DNA of 64,000 nt from Trichoderma breve (taxonomy: Eukaryota; Ascomycota; Sordariomycetes; Hypocreales; Hypocreaceae), in the NCBI RefSeq assembly GCF_028502605.1, contig NC_079232.1, positions 6,882,001-6,946,000 on the forward strand, given 5' to 3'. The notes under the pieces are model-generated. The model was not told where the DNA came from, did no database searches, and was given only the letters and a program-made list of their open reading frames with translations. Both the position numbers and the translations under genes were made by a program. Position 1 is the stretch's first letter; each line of letters begins with the position of its first letter. Shown piece by piece: positions 55,870 through 64,000 of the stretch.

Positions 55870-58800
55870 TTAATAATCCCCGTCGAGGTTAAAATCTTCG
55901 CCATCAGAATTTTTCGCCTCAGACGCTGCATCTTCGTCGCTCTTGGAGTCTTCTTCACGATACAATGGCTCAATGACCTGAAAGGTATGTGTTAAATCGT
56001 GCAAGTCGGATCGGTGATTGAAGCATTTGAAGCAAAGCGCAAAGTCATCTGAGCAATCGACGCATTTCCACTGGCGACCTACAACGTCCTTTATGTCATG
56101 GTATTGTTAGAATCTGGTTCAGCTCATAAAAAGAGGCGGCTCGCTTACCATAAAACAGCTGTCGCAATAATAGGGTTTCCTATCCCCCGGCTTAATCTCA
56201 TGGATGTTACCATCCCACTCCTCCTCTATGCCCTCAGAGGTTACTCGGACACGCTCTTTGGGCTCCAGCAAATGCCTCAAGGCTGTGTTGTTGTCTGAAA
56301 AGTTCATCAGCTTCAATGCTGACCACTCTCCTCCAGCGCCAATTGCACGACCTCGAACCCATACGTCAGCACCTCGCTCAATCAGCATGGTGATGATATC
56401 TGCAGAGCCCGATCTTGCTGCCCACATCAGAGGAGTCCAGCCATCTTGGTCTGCCACATTAATGTCCATGTCTTTATACTGGTCTAAAAGATATGTGACG
56501 GGATCCGTTGAAACTGTTAAATCCGTTCCCGCCGCAAAGTGTATTGGCAATCGACCAAACTTGTCTTTTGTGTCAACATTCGCACCGGCTTCAACCAAAG
56601 CTTTCATACGCTCCAGAGATGCTGATACGCATGCAAAATGTAGCGCGGTTCTTCCTTGGCTGTCAGCGACATTTACTTCAACCTTACGCCGGATGAGGAA
56701 CTTGATAATTCTGATAAGCGTGACAGGGTTTCCGACCGATTTCGCCGCGGAAATGATAGGATAGCCCAAAATACCACCAAATTTGTTGATTGGTACTTTG
56801 GCTTCATCCACAAGATACTTGACCATTCTCCTAAGTTTCCAGTCGTCTCTAATGTCGAGCGCCGTGTATAATAACGACTTGCCATACTTGGGATCAACTG
56901 CTTCGCGATCGGCCCCAGCATCAACGAGAAACTTAACAAGGCTCAGGTCGCCAATCTCGACAGCCAGATGTAGAATGCTGCCAAATTTGGGACCGAATAT
57001 GTTGACGTTGGCCCCACGCTTAACAAGATACCTGGCGACGCTTGAGTTTTCCTCTCTGACGGCGATAGCCAGTGGTGTATATCCATCTTCATCCTGAGTA
57101 TCGATTGGGGCCCCGGCTGCGGCTAATAGCTCAACTATTGAAACTCTTGTACCTGTTTGAATGAAATGGAGTCGAGTCTGGCGCTTCTCGTTGATATAGC
57201 CTGCATTAATACTGTTGCGGCTGAACAGCAGTAGCCTAAAACACTCTTCTGCTTGTTTGGAGCCTTGATTTCCACCCAACAAGATATCGAGTGCGTCTTC
57301 GCCTTTACTATTCCGGAAACCTACATTCGCCCCTGCATCTATGAGAAGCCTGACACATTCCGAATAATACCAGTAGCAGGCAAGTTGGAGAGCTGTGTAT
57401 CCCATCAAGACTTCCTCTCCAGTATACTGTCCATGAACGGCCTCTAAATCGGGTTTAGGATCATGATTGATCAGAATTTTAATGCTCTCGGGCTCATTCA
57501 ATACAACAGCTCTGGAAAGTGCAGTGAAGATGAGACTGTCTTGGTTGATATGGCTGATAGGAAGACCCTTTGCGAGTAGCTGTCGAACGATTGAAGGGTA
57601 TTCGGTGGCAGCAATGAGTGCAGTTATTCCATCAGGAGCTTCCTTGTAGACATCAACCTTTTGATCTTGCAGTATATATTCAGCGAATTCCTTGCCACCA
57701 TACAATAGGGCAGAGATGAGCGGAGGGTTGGAAGGTGGAGGCTTGGGAGCACTTCCAGTGTAATTGATATCTGCACCACTCTGAACCAAGAGCTTCACAA
57801 TCTCTAATTGTTTCTCAGCACAAGCTAGTGAAAGCGGCGTCTTTGAATAGAGATAGTATGGATCAAAGTCATTGACTTCGGCGCCGTGTTGGATCATCAT
57901 TGAGACAAGCTCAGTGTCCCCTGTCTCGATTGCTATTGATAAAAACATAGGTTTGTTGGGAAATTGCCGATACAAGTCTTGGTTTGGTTTATAATCGAGC
58001 AACAGGCGGGCAATGTCCGTATGCCTATTTTCAACGGCCTGGTACAAAGCCAAATGGACGGTGCCCAAGATATCTGGTTTAACTGCGTAGCTGAGTAAAG
58101 TTCGGACGCATTCTGTTGCACCACGCTTAGCGGCCGTAAACAAATGTGGTCTTAAAGAGATTTTGCCAGCTTCGTCATCTTCAGTACTCACAAAGTTGAT
58201 ACCGGCTTTGATGATCAACTTTAATGCTTCATGTCTCGAATGCATGATTGCGCCTAGAGTTAATTCTGACCCATCTCCATAAAGTCCGTACGCTTTTAAG
58301 ACCATTTTGACCATCAGAGGCGTTCCGCAAACGGCAGCCATGACAAGTAGATCGCCTCTGTCGGAATGATTCCTACTGAAATCCGGCTTATGATCGGACG
58401 CTAATAAGATCTCTGCGGAAGAAGCACAATTCCACAGCACTGCGTTACTGATCGCAGTTGGCATATAGAGCTCGTCAAACCCATTCTTGTCGTCTCTACA
58501 TGTAGACTGCAGTATGGTTGTGAGGAGATCATTGAGCCCAATACAAGAGGCTCGATGGAACAGGAGTTCCGGCCACTTAAAAGTCTTCAAATTTGGTACT
58601 TTCTCGACCAGAAGTCTGACAGTATCTGGGTTTCCTTGACCAGCTGCCCAACATAGAGCGTTTTTGAGCTCTTCGTCGTCCACTGACACATGTTGCAACA
58701 GCTTGCCAACTATGCCACTATGGCCCCCCCGAGCTGCTTCTGAAATGGCGAACCAGCAATCCATTTGAAAGAAGGGTTGTCCAGTTCTGGTCTGCAACAA

Positions 58801-61468
58801 TTCATTAACAAGGTCTTCTAGGCCCAGCATGGCATATATGGGCATTTCAGAGATGTAACTTCGTTTTGGTCGGATAAAGGGGTCGGATAGAAGCCAAAAC
58901 ATTGTCTCCCAATGGCCTCTGGATTTCATGTTGGCAAACAACTCACGTACGAGATGTCTAGGTTTGATATTGGCGCAGGCTTTATAGTGACGAGGCCAAA
59001 ATTGCACGGCGTATTCCGCCAGACTGGTTCTGGGGCGATATATGACGACAGTGTCAATGAGTGCTTCGTCGTCTCTGTCTTCGGATAATACCGCCGAGGA
59101 AAACTCGTGAAGTGCTTCTTGCGCTTCCTGGAGTTGTAAGTAGCGCAGGCAAACCTTTGCTATAGAGCAATTGACTTGGGCCGCTCGATCATCATTTCCC
59201 CCATCGATCCCTAGCTCAGGTATGGCATAAAAGGAGTGATGAACAAATTTCACATCACGGTTCTTGACGGTGATGATTCCCCCAAGGAATTTCACCATCT
59301 CTGCTGCCAAATTACGTGGATTAATATCACTCAAATAAGGCTCTTTATCGTAGAATTCGTCCACCACAAGGGCTTCTGATAAGGATTCGAGTGTCCACGG
59401 TTCCGCAGCGTGCTTGATCCAGTTGAAGATTTTCTCGGCTCTCGCTTTGCGTTCCGATCCAAGGGATGAGATCATCACATGAACTGTATTCTCCACCGTT
59501 ACCGGGGAAAGGCTGTGTATTATATCCGCAATTTCTGATTTTGGCTTGCCTCGGGGGAGTTCTTGAAGCCAATTCAGGATACAGTGTCCAAGAAACGGTG
59601 CAGATTCGCACTCTTCAAGCACACTTTTCAGTGACTGACGGAAGCTTTGATATATTGGACGGCTCCTCAATAACCTTTCCAGTCCTAGCAAGAGATCTTG
59701 GGCTTCTTCCTCTTTCAAACTAATCATAGACGGACAATCATCAATATTAATGCCGGCCGTGTCCGGGAATGTTTCAACATCCAGGCCACCTCGAGTAGAG
59801 GTTGAGAAAATAAGACGATATTCACTCTCATTGTAATGTTGTTCTTCCAATATACGCTCCAGAAACCATCGTCGTTGATCTCTAGGGCATTGGTCGAAGC
59901 AGCTAATAAAGATGGTCAGTTCACGGGTGCCGGAAGAATAAATGCGTAGCAAGCGGTACACATAGTACACATCGTCAAGTGACCAGGCCTGCATTTCACT
60001 CATGGAGTTGAGTTCGAAGATCAAACCTTTGCTCGGCGTTTTGAAGAAATGAGACAAAATCGTGCTCATCACATAGATAAGCATAGACGAGATGTTATTG
60101 TATCTGGTGTCCCACTGGTCAAACTCAAAATAGATGGTGGATCGTTTTGGTATCGGTGAATCGCGATCTCTCTCCAAATAGAGCAGGCGAGAAATATATT
60201 TGATGTCCACTAGAGAACCTTCACTGGCGTAAAGGTGTAGGAACCGGAATCCTGTACCCGCTTTGTCAAGATTGGTGTACGGCGTTTGCTCTTTAATCCA
60301 GTCTAAGACTAGAGGCACTGGCCCTGTTGCATAGAAAGGCGTGTCTGGGTTGATAGTTGGAGGAGCCAAAGATAATAGACGGGCTTGAATCTGGAGCATT
60401 TCGTGGCCTATCTCGATGTCTACTTTGGTGGTCAGTATTGCAATGATGATATGCTGCTCTTATCGGTAACACTCACTGCAGCCGATGCGGTTAAGTCTGT
60501 CAGCTAAGACGCGAGCCCACACAGGCCCCCCATCGCCAACAACAGAACCCGTGACCTTGATCGTATGCCTGCCGATGGCTTCAAATGCGTGTCCGGCTGT
60601 CTGTGTATGTAGTGAAAATGCGGTAGTCGGATTGAGTCTATTGTATGGCTCCGATCCTTCTGGGGTAGATACATCGCTGCTGCCACGTTGATATCGCAAA
60701 CTGTCGACGACAATGTTAAAAATAGTAGCGTGATTTAGCAGCTTCGTGTCTAGGAAGCTGTCATTAATCCTTTTCACTTGAGTAGCTAGATTTCTAATCT
60801 TGTCCAACAGTTTGATCTGTATCTCAGGACCAGGATGCAGCAAAAGGTCGTGGAGCTGATCTTCAGCATGGTGGATGGATCGAAACCGATGGGGGGTTCC
60901 CAAGAAGATCTGTCATATTAGTAAACTAAACAGCATCGTATTCAGGCAACTATTTTATGATACTACTTACAATTGCGGTTGTTAGCATAGCAATGTCCCC
61001 ATATTTGCGAGGATTCATTAGTGCTAAACGTAGAGCCTAGTTTAATCATAAGCACGCCTTCGAATGACAGCTGAAGAATTAAGCAATAGTTCATAACTAC
61101 CTCTTTCACTATAGTGCCGCCTAAATCATGGCAAATCCATATGATCGGATGGCGGTCCGCTGGCTACAATTGGTATTAGATCAACTTGGAAGTGCGAAGG
61201 CATATTGATATCCTACCTTTCTAAGCGGATGACGGAATCGCGAGAATCGCCAGATGAGATCTTCAGCATAAAACTCTATGCCTCCAGGCTCATACAATAT
61301 TGCGTCTTCGTCAATATCATACGCGTAATCGGCCTGCACAATCTTTCTTGGATGGAATAAACTATCCACGATCCACGGAGTCCTATTGCCCCTTCTCCAG
61401 GCAGTTTTCTCATCGTCCCGTATGCCATGAACGGTGATTACGCTAAATCTCGTCAGTTCTGCTGTCAT
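55870..61468 (-). CDS. STAND/NLR-like protein: alpha/beta hydrolase, degenerate NTPase, ankyrin repeats, ZZ finger
   Basis: Six exons (61217-61468, 61101-61163, 60971-61036, 60477-60909, 56149-60422, 55870-56088) give 1768 residues. The N-terminal alpha/beta hydrolase-like domain has VITVHGIRDDEKTAW, ICHDLGGTIVKEA and FLGTPHRF; Asp97 replaces the usual nucleophile Ser. The NTPase-like domain (about 330-560) has FLHLYASEGSLVDIK at the P-loop position, without GKS/T, and LTIFISCFDQC as a Walker-B-like strand. About twenty ankyrin repeats follow (about 820-1670; for example DGYTPLAIAVREENS, GRTALHFACVSAS). The last exon completes a ZZ-type finger (CDSC..CVDC..CFKC..HDLTH) and an acidic tail. This is a fungal NLR-type architecture, probably a cytosolic sensor. 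Residues that look like family sequence continue upstream of the ATG in another frame (61443-61694). Confidence 0.82.
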
Positions 61469-61694
61469 TGATGTCTAATAGGCGTTTACTATCGTACTCA
61501 AAGTCGATGCAAGATGAATCTGACTGTAACCAAACTGTTCTCAGTTGAGGTTTGTGCCGTATTAATCCGGAGTCTGATGACTGGTCACTCCAGGTTTTAG
61601 CAGACGCAGGCGCTGGTAAACCATCGGTGTCAACTGGTTGATCTTCATCGACACTTTGGGCTTTTAATTGTTTTCCCGAGGAATCATCTGCCAT
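61443..61694 (-). other. Overlapping upstream frame of the STAND gene (uORF or frameshifted exon)
   Basis: An ATG frame of 83 codons (MADDSSGKQLKAQSVDEDQP onward) ends at a stop 25 bases inside the STAND coding region, in another frame. It may be an overlapping uORF, a missed first exon (an intron of length 1 mod 3 is needed; the only good acceptor gives a poor donor), or the true N-terminus lost to a one-base shift. The ATG at 61772 would extend it by 26 codons. Confidence 0.4.
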
Positions 61695-62432
61695 GGCATC
61701 CAAAAGAGCTGCTTTGAGATAGACGATATCTAGCTCAACACGGAGGATATGGGCGAAATGGATTCTAAGCATTCATTGCAAAATGGGAGAGCTCTCATGT
61801 GTTGGTTTCAAATTGATCGGCACACAGGGCGTGGCAGCCCCTCATTGAGAGAGCCTTGTCATTGTGTGCTATACAACCGAGGCCCATTATACAGAATCCT
61901 TCGAACTTCGACCCACCCAGTGTTGTAGCACTGTGAGCGAATAAACAACATTACAAGTACTATATCGTTAATGTAAGGGCGCAAGTGGAGGACAAAAAAG
62001 AAATCAAGACCGAGCAGATTTTGAGAACCTACGCGTTAAATTATAAGCCGGTTTCTTTGGGTATCTGCTACTATAGCTTTAGTTTCGCTAGTATTTACTG
62101 CTCTATATATATTTCTTTAATAGCTGCTACTATATATTTATTTCTTTTCCAGCTGCTACTATATACCTATTTCTTTTATAGCTATTACTACCATTACATT
62201 TCTCTAGCACCAGCTATCATCGCTTTGTAATAAAATTCGAGTGTTGGCTGAATAGGCTTTCCTCTGCAAAACCCGGGCTACCTATTGAGCTGATTAAGTG
62301 CCCATATTGCCAAATGTATGCGCTTATTCATTTTGCAGCACGCTGGCTGATGTTTTGTTCACGCTGAACTGAATACTAGGCAGACATTCAGGCACTACTT
62401 AGACGGATAAGCTATCCTCAAGCCTTGTCATT
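61695..62432. other. Intergenic region with tandem repeat
   Basis: Between two minus-strand genes: promoter of the STAND gene and 3' side of the next. It contains a T/A-rich tandem repeat at 62122-62192. No gene seen. Confidence 0.5.
62122..62192. repeat. 29-bp imperfect tandem repeat
   Basis: AGCTGCTACTATATA followed by a TATTTCTTTT run occurs at 62122-62150 and 62151-62179, with a shorter third copy (AGCTATTACTACC) from 62180. The unit is 29 bases. Confidence 0.7.
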
Positions 62433-63302
62433 CTATATAAGCGTTCTAAATGTGACGCTGCAGAGGTCATCCAGATTGACGTTGCTCAACTCATCATGGC
62501 CGTATGTGACGTTTTTATTCGAGCCCGCACCTTTGTCACGAGGGTTGGGTTGAAAGATAATGGGGTCGTCCTTTGGTATCTTGTTGAAGCATCCTTGTAT
62601 AGCCGTCTTGAGATCTGTGCGACAAACGAAATTAACTCTGCACAGGAATTTCTGCCTGTCTTGTCTAGACACAAGTACAGCGACCTTGAGCGAGGCGGGA
62701 ATGCCCTGGGGTTGCAAGGGGTTCTCCGAGAGAGTCCAGGTTGCGACGCGGTTGGGGGGTCTGTTATTAATAACACGCATTGCACCGCTCAAAGTAATGG
62801 CGTTGGACAATGTTGAAGTTGTCGACTTGTCCCACTTGGTAGTGAGGCCGAGATTGGCAAACTGTTGTATGCCGACAGTGGCTTCGATGCCTTTGGTTAT
62901 CGTTTCTTCTTGATGTGTCGGCATTAAGCTGTATGTGTCTTGAAATGCTATGTCTTCAACCTCAATGTCGCCATCGGCTGAATCGGGCTCAAACAAGAGC
63001 TTGATAGTGGCCTCGGAGATCCTCCGCGAGCCTTTGGGTTGTATGAACCATTGCATAACGATGAGACTCGCATAACGGTCGCTTTCTGGAGAGAGAGCTC
63101 CATGAATGACTTTTTCAAGTTTGCAGGTAACATCGATTGCTCCAGTTCGTTGAAGAACTTCCGCTCGATGGTAATGATTTGGCGTGGTGTTGAAGACATG
63201 AAAGCCGCTGCCTTCTTCGCCTCCTGTCTCGTACAGGTCGATAGATATTGTCTCAAGATCACCGCCGTGCCCACCAAGGGAAGAATTCTCAAATTCAGCC
63301 AT
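62433..63302 (-). CDS. Beta-rich cytosolic protein of unknown family, candidate cell-death executor
   Basis: An intronless protein of 289 residues starting MAEFENSSLGGHGG; the longer open frame begins with TTG and was not used. There is no signal peptide and no classical transmembrane helix. Most of the sequence looks like beta-strands. A central segment alternates polar and apolar residues with many Ser and Thr (FANLGLTTKWDKSTTSTLSN), reminiscent of membrane-inserting hairpins of pore-forming proteins, and is followed by a RVATWTLSENPLQPQGIPAS strand pair seen, to my recollection, in a widespread uncharacterised fungal family. The gene is divergent from the partial gene at 63620, with 317 bases between. 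A role as executor paired with that gene is inference; I do not recognise a named domain. Confidence 0.7.
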   Translation of the reverse strand: MAEFENSSLGGHGGDLETISIDLYETGGEEGSGFHVFNTTPNHYHRAEVLQRTGAIDVTCKLEKVIHGALSPESDRYASLIVMQWFIQPKGSRRISEATIKLLFEPDSADGDIEVEDIAFQDTYSLMPTHQEETITKGIEATVGIQQFANLGLTTKWDKSTTSTLSNAITLSGAMRVINNRPPNRVATWTLSENPLQPQGIPASLKVAVLVSRQDRQKFLCRVNFVCRTDLKTAIQGCFNKIPKDDPIIFQPNPRDKGAGSNKNVTYGHDELSNVNLDDLCSVTFRTLI

Positions 63303-63619
63303 GATCAAAAGACTCAGGATCAGCTTGGGGTGCTCATGGCCAATGAAGAGAGTAATTATCGTTTGTATCAAGTGGCGGGGTACGGAGTACTAATGGCAAT
63401 ATCTGGCCCTCGATCATCCAATAGAGACTATTCTACGGCGAGGATGCCCTCTTCTGCTCTCATGACTCACAATTCGCACTGTATGCAGAGCCTCCTATCA
63501 CATATTAGCCTCGGGTGGGGGTCAAAATGGTACTCTTTGACATAACGCACTTATCTTTCCCATCAAATCTCGGATGTTTCTACGTTGAAAAATCCTTCTG
63601 AGCTTTCAATTGTCTTACG
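63303..63619. promoter_or_regulatory. Bidirectional promoter at the window end
   Basis: 317 bases between divergent ATGs at 63302 (minus) and 63620 (plus). No other feature. Confidence 0.45.
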
Positions 63620-64000
63620 ATGGCTTCGGAACCAGATTTTGACGACGATTTTTTCCTGGACAGGAACCATGCGGATGTTCATCGAGAAGGGGAGGATGAG
63701 CATGAGCGACGCTTCAGAGAGGCGTGTAGGGAAATAAAAGACATCAGAAGGCATTTTGACGAAAGTGATGTTGACGAGTTCTTCACTAAATATGGCGATG
63801 TTGTTAATCAGCGCTCGAAGAAAACTACGGCCAATCTTCTCCACACGCTTGTCGACGTGGTTACGCACAATGAAGTTCAACCAAAACACATTGAGATTCT
63901 AGTCCGAAGAGTGGTTGAGAATTTTCCGGATTTGCTGACGCATCCAAATGAGGAGACATATAATCCAATTTTCCTGGCGATCAAAGCCTCTCAAAAAGGC
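63620..64000 (+). CDS. 5' part of a gene cut by the window end (possible ankyrin/protease-type protein)
   Basis: ATG at 63620 opens a frame that runs to the last base of the window (127 codons, no intron needed). It starts MASEPDFDDDFFLDRNHADV and continues helical and charged, with DESDVDEFFTKYGDVVNQ, then NLLHTLVDVVTHNE, VRRVVENFPDLLTHPNE and TYNPIFLAIKAS, which looks like the first ankyrin-like helical repeats ('nllH.lv', 'npi.lAi'). Intracellular fungal subtilases with such N-terminal repeats are known to me, but no catalytic motif lies inside the window, so the protease idea is a guess. Confidence 0.6.
   Translation, partial: MASEPDFDDDFFLDRNHADVHREGEDEHERRFREACREIKDIRRHFDESDVDEFFTKYGDVVNQRSKKTTANLLHTLVDVVTHNEVQPKHIEILVRRVVENFPDLLTHPNEETYNPIFLAIKASQKG

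Overview
The window is filamentous-fungal nuclear DNA. Most genes carry one to eight short introns (about 44-75 bp) with GT..AG borders and CTAAC/CTGAC-like branch sites, and the families present (DUF3669, fungal-specific regulators, pisatin-demethylase-like P450, gasdermin-like and STAND/ankyrin proteins) are typical of Sordariomycetes. I would guess Trichoderma or a close hypocrealean relative, from family resemblance only. All exon joins were read by eye and chosen so that the frame stays open.

Region 1 (0.5-8.7 kb) is a metabolic block: Zn-type alcohol dehydrogenase, GNAT acetyltransferase, GFA-type enzyme, Zn-cluster-less regulator and a six-exon cytochrome P450. Region 2 (8.7-22 kb) is gene-poor: an NAD(P)-binding protein, a small secreted protein ending in DDEL, a low-complexity DUF3669 protein, and a 4.7 kb gap with an AT-rich island and coding-like scraps. 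Region 3 (22.1-26.5 kb) is a candidate mini biosynthetic locus: a nine-exon class I terpene synthase divergent from an MpaB/DUF2236-type oxygenase. Region 4 (28.7-38 kb) holds a lectin-like type I membrane protein, a secreted GH71/GH99-like hydrolase, a SnoaL/NTF2-like protein, an MBL-fold hydrolase and a metallophosphoesterase with two apparent single-base frameshifts.

Region 5 (39-64 kb) looks like a fungal immunity / regulated cell death island around housekeeping ADE2. It contains a C2H2 protein with internal duplications; a large protein with C2H2-like fingers plus a Zn2Cys6 cluster, divergent from an intracellular subtilase (S8) with a long N-terminal region; a gasdermin-like protein convergent with that subtilase, only 45 bp away; a ~1770-residue alpha/beta-hydrolase-STAND-ankyrin-ZZ-finger protein; a beta-rich 289-residue protein of unknown family; and, divergent from it, the start of another gene cut by the window end.

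The subtilase/gasdermin pair matches the known HET-Q2/HET-Q1 (Podospora) arrangement, in which a subtilase cleaves a gasdermin-like pore former to trigger cell death. The 62.4-63.3 kb protein and its divergent neighbour may be a second sensor/executor pair with a different, undescribed executor. An MDR oxidoreductase lies between the gasdermin-like gene and ADE2.
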